Position numbers and translations under genes: made by a program
Origin: an uncultured Mesonia sp.
GTDB taxonomy: Bacteria; Bacteroidota; Bacteroidia; Flavobacteriales; Flavobacteriaceae
DNA: 64,000 nucleotides
Assembly: GCA_958296185.1 (NCBI GenBank)
Contig: CATQIB010000016.1
Coordinates: 51,086-115,085, forward strand
Direction: 5' to 3'
The notes under the pieces: generated by a model
Database searches by the model: none
The model's input: only the letters and a program-made list of their open reading frames with translations
Told to the model about the DNA's origin: nothing
In this document: one piece after another, positions 53,771 through 62,142 of the stretch
How the letters are laid out: each line of letters opens with the position of its first letter
Position numbering within the stretch: the first letter of the stretch is position 1

Positions 53771-54592
53771 ATGACTAAAAGACAAGGCAAAAAGAAAACG
53801 AAGAAAGAGTATGTTGTGCCTAAACCCAATAAGAAGCCTGCAGCTAAGAAAGTAGCTGTAGACAAACAAGTTAAAAATCCAGATGCTAAAATGCGTTTGA
53901 ATAAATATATAGCAAACTCCGGTATTTGTAGCCGTAGAGACGCAGATATTTATATTAAGGCAGGAAATGTTCGGGTAAATGGAGAAGTAGTTACCGAAAT
54001 GGGTTATAAGGTACAACCCGATGATGAGGTAAGATTTGACGGTCGTAGAATAACTCCAGAAAGAAAAGAATATGTATTGCTTAACAAACCTAGCGGATTT
54101 TATGTTACTGGTAGCTTAGAAAGGAGTAATCGAACAGTAATGGATTTGGTGGCTAACGCATCAAAATCTAAACTGAGTCCTGTAGGTAAATTAGAAACCA
54201 GTGCTATGGGATTATTACTATTTACCAATGATGGCACTTTAGCTATGAATTTAGCCAATCCCAAAAAGGGAATAAGGCAAATCTACGATGTAGAACTAAA
54301 TCGTAACCTCGACTTATCTGATCTAAAAAAAATAGAAGAAGGAATAGTTTTAGAAGATGGTAAAGTACATGTTAATGCCATCAGCTATGTTGAAAACCAA
54401 AGCAAACGTAATGTTGGTCTCGAAATACATAGTACAAAACCACATATTGTCCAACGGATGTTTAAAAAACTAAACTATGAAGTAGTTCGCTTAGATCGTG
54501 TAGTATTTGGTGGGCTTACCAAGAAAGATTTACCCAGAGGCCATTATCGCCACCTTAACAAACAAGAGGTTATTAACCTAGGGATGATTTAA
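53771..54592 (+). CDS. RsuA/RluB-family pseudouridine synthase with altered catalytic motif
   Basis: This 273-residue protein has a basic Lys-rich leader (residues 1-40), an S4 RNA-binding domain (about 42-95; RLNKYIANSGICSRRDAD) and a pseudouridine synthase domain (about 100-270; YVLLNKPSGFYVTG). The family isomerises uridine to pseudouridine in rRNA using an Asp in the motif GRLDxxxxGLLL. Here the segment reads VGKLETSAMGLLLFTNDG, with Glu142 where the catalytic Asp is expected. That would weaken or remove activity unless Glu can substitute. Codon use and frame look healthy, so it may act as an RNA-binding factor. Confidence 0.8.
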   Translation: MTKRQGKKKTKKEYVVPKPNKKPAAKKVAVDKQVKNPDAKMRLNKYIANSGICSRRDADIYIKAGNVRVNGEVVTEMGYKVQPDDEVRFDGRRITPERKEYVLLNKPSGFYVTGSLERSNRTVMDLVANASKSKLSPVGKLETSAMGLLLFTNDGTLAMNLANPKKGIRQIYDVELNRNLDLSDLKKIEEGIVLEDGKVHVNAISYVENQSKRNVGLEIHSTKPHIVQRMFKKLNYEVVRLDRVVFGGLTKKDLPRGHYRHLNKQEVINLGMI

Positions 54593-54626
54593 AAAAAAAG
54601 CTTGGTAATTACACCAAGCTTTTTTT
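54593..54626. terminator. Bidirectional terminator between convergent genes
   Basis: An A-run, G and CTTGGT (54593-54606) pair with ACCAAGCTTTTTTT (54613-54626). The A- and T-runs let it serve both the pseudouridine synthase gene and the PhnA-type gene. Confidence 0.88.
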
Positions 54627-54628
54627 TA

Positions 54629-55210
54629 TTATATTTTCTTCACAAATTTGGTGAGAATCACAATTTGCTGCCCATCTACTTTTCCCTCTATTTGTTCTTC
54701 ATTGTCATGTACAAGAGAGACACGCCTAACAGCAGTACCTCTTTTAGCGATCATACTTGAACCTTTTACCGGTAAATCTTTAATGAGTACCACGCTATCT
54801 CCAGCTTCAATTTTTACCCCATTACTGTCTCGGTGTACTAGGCCCGTAGTTGTTTCTTCTGTGGCGTTTACTCCTTGTTTAGCATAATCCAAAACCTCAT
54901 CTTCTATATACATCATTTCAAGCAAATCCTGTGGCCAACCTTCATCTTTTAAAGCATTTAACAATCGCCATACTACAACTTGAACTGGTTTATCTGTGCT
55001 CCACATACTATCATTGAGGCAACGCCAATGGTTTGGATCTAATTCTTGCTCTCCAGTAATTTGCAAATGGCAAGTCTCGCAACACAAAATACTATTGTCT
55101 ATACTGGCCGTATTTTGTGGAGGTAAATTATATATTTCTAAATTCTCCTTACTTCCGCAAAGTTCACAACTAGAAGTAGCACGCTGCATTAAATCTTGAT
55201 CTAAACTCAT
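54629..55210 (-). CDS. PhnA domain-containing protein
   Basis: This 193-residue protein has an N-terminal zinc-ribbon-like part (CELCGS and CCETCHLQI, residues about 15-50) and a C-terminal SH3-like PhnA domain with GDSVVLIKDLPVKGSSMIAKRGTAVRRVSL. Despite the name, PhnA proteins are not proven phosphonate enzymes; E. coli PhnA is of unknown role. I chose ATG 55210 because a promoter box overlaps the longer alternative start at 55234. It is a single gene with a shared terminator. Confidence 0.87.
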   Translation of the reverse strand: MSLDQDLMQRATSSCELCGSKENLEIYNLPPQNTASIDNSILCCETCHLQITGEQELDPNHWRCLNDSMWSTDKPVQVVVWRLLNALKDEGWPQDLLEMMYIEDEVLDYAKQGVNATEETTTGLVHRDSNGVKIEAGDSVVLIKDLPVKGSSMIAKRGTAVRRVSLVHDNEEQIEGKVDGQQIVILTKFVKKI

Positions 55211-55231
55211 AATTCTGATTTTTGAATGCTG

Positions 55232-55239
55232 CAAAAATA
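55232..55239 (-). promoter_or_regulatory. -7 promoter box for the PhnA-type gene
   Basis: On the minus strand this reads TATTTTTG, an exact TANNTTTG match 21 bases before ATG 55210. It includes the alternative TTG start, which rules that start out. Confidence 0.5.
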
Positions 55240-55333
55240 CATTTTTATAAATGCAGAATTGCTTTTATTTTTAAAAGACTGATATAAATCAATATTCTAT
55301 TTTTATTTAAGCTTTAATTTGTAAATTATAAAT

Positions 55334-55341
55334 TAACTTTG
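55334..55341 (+). promoter_or_regulatory. -7 promoter box for the gene at 55.4 kb
   Basis: TAACTTTG is an exact TANNTTTG match, 17 bases before ATG 55359. A TTTG lies only 12 bases upstream (55318-55321), which is too close to count as the -33 box. Confidence 0.45.
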
Positions 55342-55358
55342 CTTTGTTATCTAAAGTT

Positions 55359-56126
55359 ATGCGCAGATTTTATACTATCTTTTTTAGTTTTTTAGCCTTG
55401 TGCTTTTTAAATCCAGTATTTAGTAATAATACAGAGGTTTTGTTTTCTAATGTACTGTTTCAGTTACAAGAGATCAACAAAGTTATTATTCGTATAGAAG
55501 GAGAAAGAAAGATTATTGTTAACCAAGAAGTGGTACAACCAGAAAATTTGGTGAGGGTGATTAATGCTATAGTTGATAGTTTAGATGAAGACAGTTTGTT
55601 TAGAGATTCAGCTACCTTGATTATAACCGAAAATTCAGCCCCAGAGATTATCCAATTCGTGAAGCAGTCTCTTAAAAAAACAGAAATAAGTATTCTTAAT
55701 GTGCAACAGCGTACTGAAATCAATAAGGAGAAAACTAAAATAGGCGAGGACCAGCTAGCACTGTATGACAGCCTTGTGAAAAACTGGAAACATAGTAAAA
55801 TTGAAGACCGCATTTTAAAAGCTGACGATTTAGCCCAAGTTGAATACATTTATCAAAATATGACTTTTGATCAACGTATTAAAGCCGAAAAGCTTCCAGA
55901 TTTTTTACCTTTTGTAGAAGCCTTAACCCAAAAGCAAGACTTGAGTGCACAACGGCTAGACCTTTTTACTTATGATATGCAATACCGCATTTTCCTAAAC
56001 AACAACCAGGTTAAAAATGACACTTTAAAACATTATTCTGTGCAAGACTTTGTAAAATTTTATACCAATCCTGTACCCGATGATAGCCAAATCAAACAAC
56101 AAGTAAATCTCTTTACAAAAGATTAA
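55359..56126 (+). CDS. Unknown secreted protein, ExbD-like in part
   Basis: This 255-residue protein has a signal peptide (LNPVFSNN). I do not recognise the whole. Residues about 25-105 (VIIRIEGERKIIVNQEVVQ, then NLVRVINAIVDSL, then ATLIITENSAPEIIQFVKQSL) have the strand-helix-strand-helix pattern seen in the periplasmic domain of ExbD-like proteins. The C-terminal half is charged and helical, with RAEKLP-like and YDMQYRIFLNNNQ segments. I set the start at ATG 55359 because a promoter box lies just upstream. It is convergent with the next gene, overlapping it by 4 bases. Confidence 0.5.
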   Translation: MRRFYTIFFSFLALCFLNPVFSNNTEVLFSNVLFQLQEINKVIIRIEGERKIIVNQEVVQPENLVRVINAIVDSLDEDSLFRDSATLIITENSAPEIIQFVKQSLKKTEISILNVQQRTEINKEKTKIGEDQLALYDSLVKNWKHSKIEDRILKADDLAQVEYIYQNMTFDQRIKAEKLPDFLPFVEALTQKQDLSAQRLDLFTYDMQYRIFLNNNQVKNDTLKHYSVQDFVKFYTNPVPDDSQIKQQVNLFTKD

Positions 56127-57121
56127 TTTCCTTGTATTCTAGTAATCAACTCTTGAATTAATTTTTTACCATCTCGCATATTCTTTTCTCTTTCTTCGAT
56201 AGATACAGAGCCATCTTTATTTTTTTTGATAGTATAGCTAAAAACAAAATCTTTAGCCTGCGGCGATAAACTTAGTAAACCAAAACGCAAATCATTTAAA
56301 ACAATATAGTCTTCTTTTTGCTCTATATTGTACCAACCTTCTGTAATTTTAATGAGTTTTCTCACTTGTGGCTCTTGCTTCAAGGTGTCAAGCAACAAAT
56401 GGTTTTTTAGGTACTTTGAAAAATGTATAGGCTGCGTATCAAAAATGGAGTAGTGCCCTATTAAGTAATGACTATCGGTATCTACATTGGCCGTCCATAA
56501 TAAACTATTAAAAGCCGTTGGTTTAGTCTCAATAGCTGTATACGAAATCCCTTGATCGTTTAAGGCTCTTTTAAAATGCTGATAGGTGTAAAACTTAAGT
56601 AGTAAGGTGATACCTAAATAAGTGGTACTCAGAATTAAACCCCATTTGTTTAAGTTTTTACGTCGGGCGGATTTTTTAGGTAAACGCATAGCTGCTAGAA
56701 CACAAATCAAAAAAGGTAGCGTATAAAGCGGGTCTATCACAAAAATATTTTTATAGGCTAAGCGTAGGTCTAAAGGCCAAAAAAGTTGCGTACCCCAAGT
56801 AGTGTGAGCATCAAGTAGGGGATGAGTTAAAAAACCCCAAAAAAATAACCAAGACCAGTCTTTAAAATTGGCAGCTTTTTCAAAACGTGAGATGAGCCAA
56901 CCCATAATAGGTGCAAATAAAACAGCAAAAAAAATAGAATGTGTAAAACCGCGATGAATAGCCAAAGCATCAACGGTACTTACAAAATGCGATGCAAAGG
57001 TATCTAAGTCGGGTATGGTGCCAGCAATAGCCCCGTAAAGCATAGCTTTGTTACCTACTTTTTTACCTAAAACTACTTCGCCTACAGCAGCGCCCAATAC
57101 AATTTGTGTAAGTGAATCCAT
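56123..57121 (-). CDS. YdjM-type membrane-bound metal-dependent hydrolase family protein
   Basis: This 332-residue protein matches the DUF457/YdjM family. The N-terminus MDSLTQIVLGAAVGEVVLGKK is typical, followed by GTIPDLDTF, the His-rich IHRGFTHSIFFAVLF and GFLTHPLLDAHTTWGTQLFWP. These Asp and His residues are the presumed metal site. About four or five membrane segments are visible in the first 190 residues, then a soluble C-terminal domain. The role is unknown; relatives are often linked to membrane stress. It shares a base with the next upstream gene (57121). Confidence 0.85.
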   Translation of the reverse strand: MDSLTQIVLGAAVGEVVLGKKVGNKAMLYGAIAGTIPDLDTFASHFVSTVDALAIHRGFTHSIFFAVLFAPIMGWLISRFEKAANFKDWSWLFFWGFLTHPLLDAHTTWGTQLFWPLDLRLAYKNIFVIDPLYTLPFLICVLAAMRLPKKSARRKNLNKWGLILSTTYLGITLLLKFYTYQHFKRALNDQGISYTAIETKPTAFNSLLWTANVDTDSHYLIGHYSIFDTQPIHFSKYLKNHLLLDTLKQEPQVRKLIKITEGWYNIEQKEDYIVLNDLRFGLLSLSPQAKDFVFSYTIKKNKDGSVSIEEREKNMRDGKKLIQELITRIQGN

Positions 57122-58893
57122 TAATCGACTATTTGCATTTTTTTAAGTAAAAAAGAGGCGTTCATATTTTGGCAAATACCCTTTTTAAATTTATAATCAA
57201 AATGAAGCTCTTCGTTAATAATTTGAGCATCAAAATAATGGTTTTCTACTTGTGGTAAGCTTTGGGCAACTTCACATAAACTCAAATCGTGGGTCGCAAT
57301 AATTCCCGTGGAGTGAGAATTTACTAGTTTTTCAACAAATTTTCGCGATCCAATGGCTTTATCGGTGCTGTTGGTACCTTTTAAAATCTCATCGAGAATA
57401 ATAAAATACTTATTCTTTTTAATTTGGTTAACAATAAATTTCAACCGGGTCAATTCCGAAAAGAAATAAGAGGCATCGTCGGCTAGAGAATCTACTGTCC
57501 GCATACTGGTAATGAGCTTAATAGGGGAGTATTCGCAAGTTTTGGCGCAAACAGGAAGTCCTACATTACCCATAACTATTTGTAGCGAAATGCTGCGTAA
57601 AAAAGTACTTTTTCCCGCCATATTAGCTCCAGTTATAATAAAGAAATCTTGTTGATTGATCTTATAATCATTTGTCACTGCATCTTTTGGGTTGATTAAT
57701 GGATGCACAGCCTCGGTTGATTTTAAAACCACTTCGTTTTGCGTTATTTTAGGATAGGTGTAGCTTTGGTGATTAAAAGCGAAACCTCCTAGCGAGTTGT
57801 AAGCGTCAAAATAATCAATCGCTGTAAACCAATTTTCGGTGCTTGGAGCGTATTGCTTGATCCATTGTTCTATTTCATAAGCTTTCCATAAATCCCATAG
57901 CATAAAACCACTGATTAACTGCCCAAAAATCATATAGTTCTTCCGCTCTAAAGCATCAATAAGTCTAGAAAAATCTTTGACCAAAGCGGATGCTTTTTTT
58001 TGATCGATTTGAATTTTGTTTTGCTGATTCTTGTTCCAATCCGATTGAAAATCGGTAACTTCAATTAATCCCAGCAATAAATGGTATTGTTGAAAAGTGC
58101 TTTGAATCTCACTCACATAACCCGATAACTCGTTTACTTTTTTTGCAAACCTCCCGATGATAATCCAACCTAAAATAAACCAGCCTGCTACATAAAACCA
58201 AGGAATTAAATCTAAAGCTAGGCTAAGAAATAACAAGAATGAGACGGCTGTAAAAACCTTAGGCAACCATTTATAGACAGAAGGAACAAAAGCTTCGTAG
58301 TTTTTAAACCAGTCTAAAACAATAGGCGGTTTAATTTTTACTTGAGTCATTTTAGCAATCGCCGTGAATTCTTGTCTAAACTTTATTTTTTTCGCAAGGT
58401 CTCGTATACTATCTTGTTTTTGCTTGATCTGGTCAATATTGTTGCTGCTTAGTAAATGAGCTAAAGTTCTTTTACCCGAAGCTAAGGCGGTACGGTTGAG
58501 GTATTGAAAAAATGATCGATTGCCAAACAAATCGATATCTTGACTAAACTCGTGCAGTGGATCAACATATTCTTCTCCATTTGGTAAATGATGAAAATCC
58601 CGTTTTAAAACGCTAAGCTCAGTTTCATTAAGTTCAATAAGTTGTAGTAATTTTTCTTTTTGTTGTTGAAGATCACTGTGTCTGGATACCAGAAATAAGA
58701 AAGAAACAATTCCTAAAAAAATAAAAAGAAATATAAGCGAAGTTGAGCTTGAATTAAAGTAAATTAAAAAAGCAAAAACTAAGAAAACCACCAGCCTCAA
58801 CATACTCGAAGCAAATAGCCGTTGTTTTATTTTTTTTAACTCAAGTTGAAATTCTTCTATATAAGCGCTATATGTAGTTTTGGGGTCTTGCAT
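57121..58893 (-). CDS. Membrane-anchored MutS-like ATPase
   Basis: This 590-residue protein has two membrane segments near the N-terminus (about residues 28-68), a further hydrophobic pair near 215-245, and a C-terminal MutS domain V. The ATPase has Walker A ITGANMAGKST, SLADDASYFFSELTRLK, Walker B IILDEIL and GTNSTDK. The mismatch-recognition domains of MutS are absent, so it is not canonical mismatch repair. Bacteroidota carry such proteins widely, with unknown role. Its stop abuts the hydrolase start, and both lie in a minus-strand run to 62 kb. Confidence 0.86.
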   Translation of the reverse strand: MQDPKTTYSAYIEEFQLELKKIKQRLFASSMLRLVVFLVFAFLIYFNSSSTSLIFLFIFLGIVSFLFLVSRHSDLQQQKEKLLQLIELNETELSVLKRDFHHLPNGEEYVDPLHEFSQDIDLFGNRSFFQYLNRTALASGKRTLAHLLSSNNIDQIKQKQDSIRDLAKKIKFRQEFTAIAKMTQVKIKPPIVLDWFKNYEAFVPSVYKWLPKVFTAVSFLLFLSLALDLIPWFYVAGWFILGWIIIGRFAKKVNELSGYVSEIQSTFQQYHLLLGLIEVTDFQSDWNKNQQNKIQIDQKKASALVKDFSRLIDALERKNYMIFGQLISGFMLWDLWKAYEIEQWIKQYAPSTENWFTAIDYFDAYNSLGGFAFNHQSYTYPKITQNEVVLKSTEAVHPLINPKDAVTNDYKINQQDFFIITGANMAGKSTFLRSISLQIVMGNVGLPVCAKTCEYSPIKLITSMRTVDSLADDASYFFSELTRLKFIVNQIKKNKYFIILDEILKGTNSTDKAIGSRKFVEKLVNSHSTGIIATHDLSLCEVAQSLPQVENHYFDAQIINEELHFDYKFKKGICQNMNASFLLKKMQIVD

Positions 58894-58912
58894 TAAAAAT
58901 AAGGTTAGGAGG

Positions 58913-59284
58913 TTAAAGTTTACTCAACTTTTCTTTTTGCTTTTTAGTTAATTTGCTAACTACCAATTCATAGCTGTGATTGATAAAATGCAATATCTTT
59001 TCTTGTGTTAAATGCGGTCCGTTAATAACAACCGTATTCCAATGTTTTTTGCTCATATGATAACCGCCATAAATTTCATCGGGGTAGCGCTCTCGCAATT
59101 CGATGGCTTTTTCGGGGTCGCATTTCAGGTTAATGGCAGGATTTCCTGCTTCCCATTTTTCTAGTCCTATCAAAGCATACATCTTCCCCATAACTTTAAA
59201 AACTAAGGTATGCTGATCAAAAGGAAAACCCTCTGTTGTACCTGGTTTATTTAAGCAGTATTGGCGTATTTCATCAATTTCCAT
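58913..59284 (-). CDS. MmcQ/YjbR family protein
   Basis: This 123-residue protein matches the MmcQ/YjbR double-wing fold. EIRQYCLNKPGTTEGFPFDQHTLVFKVMGKMYALI at the N-terminus and KKHWNTVVINGPHLTQEKILHFINHSYELVVSKL at the C-terminus are characteristic. The fold has been linked to DNA binding, but no function is proven. It is 3 bases downstream of the DUF4230 gene in transcription order and 19 upstream of the MutS-like gene. Confidence 0.9.
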   Translation of the reverse strand: MEIDEIRQYCLNKPGTTEGFPFDQHTLVFKVMGKMYALIGLEKWEAGNPAINLKCDPEKAIELRERYPDEIYGGYHMSKKHWNTVVINGPHLTQEKILHFINHSYELVVSKLTKKQKEKLSKL

Positions 59285-59287
59285 AAG

Positions 59288-59914
59288 TTATTTGCTTATT
59301 CGTTTGGTTCTGGTAGTTGTGGGACTGTTTTCAAGAATTAAAGCAGAATAATCGAGTTTCCAATTGATGGTTTCAACTAGTTTTTCCATTAACTGTATCG
59401 TTTCCAAAGCTTGATTTTGAGCTTCGTTAAGCAAGCCGCTTTGAGGTATTTTTTCTACAATATAGCGTTTTGCTTCAGTGTTGATATCAGTCAAATCAGT
59501 TGATGTAAACGGGTTGGCCCATCCTTCCCGTTTATCGTAATACTTAAAATCGGTTTCAATAGAGAGCAATTCCGGTTCGGGAAAATTGGTGAGCACTATT
59601 GTTTTTTCGGCTGTTTTTGCCTGCATTTGAATTTTGGTTAAATCAAAGCCAACGTGTGCTTTCGCTTCGATTAAGATAAGGGCTTTCTTACTTCCTAAAA
59701 ATATATTTAACCACTTGTCTTTTACATTTTTATAATGATAAATTTCGGCAAAATCACCTTCTACCGTAATGAATTTACAAACCGCTCTAATTTTCTCCAT
59801 TATAATGAGCGATTGTTGATCTTGCGATTGTTTATTTTGATCTTTGTGGGTAAATCGGTAAACAAAATAGGCAGCCACGGCACCTACGGCCAAACCTAAG
59901 AAAAGTAGCTCCAT
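59288..59914 (-). CDS. DUF4230 membrane-anchored protein
   Basis: This 208-residue protein has one N-terminal membrane segment (residues 2-18), then the DUF4230 domain with LNIFLGSKKALILIEAKAHVGFDLTKIQMQ, PEPELLSIETDFKYYDKREGW and EDLTD-like segments before a helical end. The family is widespread in Bacteroidota and Firmicutes, and no function is known. It lies 12 bases downstream of the cyclase-like gene, on the same strand. Confidence 0.85.
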   Translation of the reverse strand: MELLFLGLAVGAVAAYFVYRFTHKDQNKQSQDQQSLIIMEKIRAVCKFITVEGDFAEIYHYKNVKDKWLNIFLGSKKALILIEAKAHVGFDLTKIQMQAKTAEKTIVLTNFPEPELLSIETDFKYYDKREGWANPFTSTDLTDINTEAKRYIVEKIPQSGLLNEAQNQALETIQLMEKLVETINWKLDYSALILENSPTTTRTKRISK

Positions 59915-59926
59915 TGTACTAAAAAT

Positions 59927-60676
59927 CTAAAAAAGTTCATACAAAATCGGTTTACTGGGGGAAGCGTCGTTATGAAACGAGCTTATTTGTAAATTTAATA
60001 AATACTGTCCGTCTTTTACAGTATTTGGCACATAAATCAATTCGGTAATGCTGGCATCTAGGCGAGGCTTAGCAGGGTAATTCCAAAAAGCTTTATGAGC
60101 CAAAAGTTTTCCATCATCTTTTTCGCGATCTATAGAAGGTAAATCAATTAATAAATGCTTCACCTTTAATTCCCGCAGCAGCAAGGCGGCTTCTTCTTTT
60201 AAATAGGGCCAGTTGGTATGACTATATTTAAAACTTTTCTTGGTCTCAGGGTTGGGTAGGGTCCTTATTACAAGGGCTTCTGGGTTTTTATAGTTTAATG
60301 CTTTACGGATTTGGTCTGCGGTAAAAATATAATCTCCATCGCTCAATTCTGGCGTCAAACTTATAAGCTGAGCTTCAAAAAAAAATTGGGTAAGGCAATC
60401 GTTAATGCTATAAAATTCTTTAGAAATATGACCTACACACTCGGTATGAGTCCCGTGGGCGTGCGGATTAAAACTAATATCATTAAAATTCACCGAAGCC
60501 CCTTGTTTTACGCTAGCCACCCAGTTGCCGTCTTGCACCGGCTTAATACTTGGCACATCTTTATACCAAGCGGTTACATTTTGTTGATCACCATACAAGG
60601 TTAATGAAATATCTATGGGTTTGTTTAAATTAACCGTATAGTTTTTTTTAGAAATATTAATTTGTGCACGCATCAA
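59927..60676 (-). CDS. Cyclase-family hydrolase (kynurenine formamidase-like)
   Basis: This 249-residue protein has the cyclase (PF04199) metal motif as HAHGTHTECVGH (about residues 72-83), which compares with HxGTHxDxPxH in formamidases. The Asp is replaced by Glu and the Pro is missing. LLIDLPSIDREKDDGKLLAHKAFWN and ITELIYVPNTVKDGQYLLNL complete the fold. Known members hydrolyse N-formylkynurenine or isatin. A tryptophan-degradation role is not supported by the neighbours. It overlaps the small membrane protein gene by 4 bases (ATGA). Confidence 0.82.
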   Translation of the reverse strand: MMRAQINISKKNYTVNLNKPIDISLTLYGDQQNVTAWYKDVPSIKPVQDGNWVASVKQGASVNFNDISFNPHAHGTHTECVGHISKEFYSINDCLTQFFFEAQLISLTPELSDGDYIFTADQIRKALNYKNPEALVIRTLPNPETKKSFKYSHTNWPYLKEEAALLLRELKVKHLLIDLPSIDREKDDGKLLAHKAFWNYPAKPRLDASITELIYVPNTVKDGQYLLNLQISSFHNDASPSKPILYELF

Positions 60677-60858
60677 TACAAAAAGCTTTTAATTAACCAT
60701 AAACTGCTTAAAAAAACGAGGAAACCTAGCAAGACGAGCCAACTACGTTTGTAATATTTTTGATGCAACTTTAAATCTTTACGGTAACTATAAAGCAATA
60801 AAAGGGCGAAAGCCACAATGAAAAAAAGGGTAAAAGTAATTTGACCTTGCGTAAACAT
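60673..60858 (-). CDS. Small membrane protein of 61 residues
   Basis: It has two membrane segments (about residues 6-24 and 40-58) separated by a basic loop with YRKDLKLHQKYYKRSW. This sequence is familiar from many Bacteroidota as a short uncharacterised membrane protein. I chose ATG 60858 over the GTG at 60873 because ATG starts predominate here. Its stop overlaps the cyclase start (ATGA), so the pair is co-translated. The function is unknown. Confidence 0.72.
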   Translation of the reverse strand: MFTQGQITFTLFFIVAFALLLLYSYRKDLKLHQKYYKRSWLVLLGFLVFLSSLWLIKSFLY

Positions 60859-60925
60859 AGCGTTGTTTTTCACAAAATTAGGTATAAAAAGCCAAATGCT
60901 TTCGGCTAATCGAAAAAAAAGAAAA

Positions 60926-60954
60926 CAAAAAAGCGCTCTTCAAAAAGAACGCTT
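60926..60954 (-). terminator. Rho-independent terminator after ilvE
   Basis: On the minus strand AAGCGTTCT pairs with AGAGCGCTT (plus-strand arms 60931-60939 and 60946-60954, one wobble), followed by a T-run. Confidence 0.78.
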
Positions 60955-60979
60955 GAAAGCTTTATTATAGAATGTAAAA

Positions 60980-62053
60980 TTAATCTAATTTTACTTCGTA
61001 TCTCCATCCAAAAGGATCTTCGGCACGGTTGTACTGAATATCTTGAAGTCCTTTTTTGAAGCGAACACTGTATGGATTTTCTATTTGAGGTAAATCGTGG
61101 TATTTGTCAGCATATTCAAAACCTTCGATAAAGGCAATAGTCGCGGCAGTTCCCGTTCCAAAAACTTCTTTTAGTGAACCATCCTCGGCAGCGCTTACCA
61201 ATTCTTCTACAGTAATTTTTCTTACCTCTACATCAACACCTTGATGTCTAGCTAAATCTATAATGCTTTTACGGGTTACCCCATCTAAAATACGATCGCT
61301 TGTAGGGGCCGTGATTAATTTATCGTTTATTCTAAAGAAAAGGTTCATAGTTCCTGCCTCTTCAAGATATTTATGGCTGTTAGAATCGGTCCATATAATT
61401 TGCTGATAACCTTTTTCCTTGGCTAGATTAGTAGGGTAAAATTGTGCGCCATAATTACCCGCTGCTTTTGCGAAACCTACACCACCATCTGCAGAACGTG
61501 AATAATGATCGGCCACTAGCACTTTTACTGGTGAGTTGTAGTAGGCTTTAGCCGGACAACAGATGATCATAAACTTATATTCGCTAGAGGGTGAAGCCGA
61601 AACACCATTTTCAGAAGCAATAACAAAAGGTCTTATATAAAGCGAATTTCCATCTCCTGGATGAACCCATTTTTCATCTAGCCTAAGTAAGGTTTCTAAG
61701 GCAGCGAAAAAATAGTCTTTGGGAAATTCGGGTATTGCCATTCTCTTAGAAGAAACATTAATTCGATTAAAGTTTTCTTCTGGTCTAAAAAGCCAAACTT
61801 TGTTATTCTCATCTTTAAAGGCCTTCATCCCTTCAAAAACGGCTTGTCCATAATGAAAAACTTTAGCAGAGGGCTCAAACTCCATAGGACCATAAGGCAA
61901 GATTTTAGGTTTTTGCCAGGCGCCATCTTTGTAATCGCATACCATCATATGGTCGGCGTAGTTTTTTCCAAAGGCTATATTGTCAAAATCAACTTGATCA
62001 ATTTTTGATTTTTCTACTTGGCGTATATCTAAAATATCGGATGTGGAGTGCAT
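60980..62053 (-). CDS. ilvE: Branched-chain amino acid aminotransferase
   Basis: This PLP enzyme transaminates valine, leucine and isoleucine. The 357-residue product is the type II form. VFHYGQAVFEGMKAF lies near the start, GFAKAAGNYGAQ carries the PLP lysine, LEEAGTMNLFF binds the cofactor and FGTGTAATIAFIEGF binds phosphate. The exact TANNTTTG box at 62069-62076 and a terminator make it a single-gene unit. Its products feed the acyl-CoAs that IcmF can act on. Confidence 0.94.
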   Translation of the reverse strand: MHSTSDILDIRQVEKSKIDQVDFDNIAFGKNYADHMMVCDYKDGAWQKPKILPYGPMEFEPSAKVFHYGQAVFEGMKAFKDENNKVWLFRPEENFNRINVSSKRMAIPEFPKDYFFAALETLLRLDEKWVHPGDGNSLYIRPFVIASENGVSASPSSEYKFMIICCPAKAYYNSPVKVLVADHYSRSADGGVGFAKAAGNYGAQFYPTNLAKEKGYQQIIWTDSNSHKYLEEAGTMNLFFRINDKLITAPTSDRILDGVTRKSIIDLARHQGVDVEVRKITVEELVSAAEDGSLKEVFGTGTAATIAFIEGFEYADKYHDLPQIENPYSVRFKKGLQDIQYNRAEDPFGWRYEVKLD

Positions 62054-62068
62054 AATAAAAAATTTTCA

Positions 62069-62076
62069 CAAAAGTA
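62069..62076 (-). promoter_or_regulatory. -7 promoter box for ilvE
   Basis: On the minus strand this reads TACTTTTG, an exact TANNTTTG match 15 bases before the ilvE start. Confidence 0.45.
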
Positions 62077-62142
62077 TTAAAATAAAACAACTTTTATACC
62101 GATGCTTTTTTTAATTTTGACTAATCTAAAATTTTAAAAAAA

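Noticed and set aside
53696..54016. Minus-strand open frame of 106 codons opposite the pseudouridine synthase gene
   Set aside because: It is antisense to a well-supported gene and rich in Phe, Tyr and Ser as expected for the complement of Lys-rich coding sequence.
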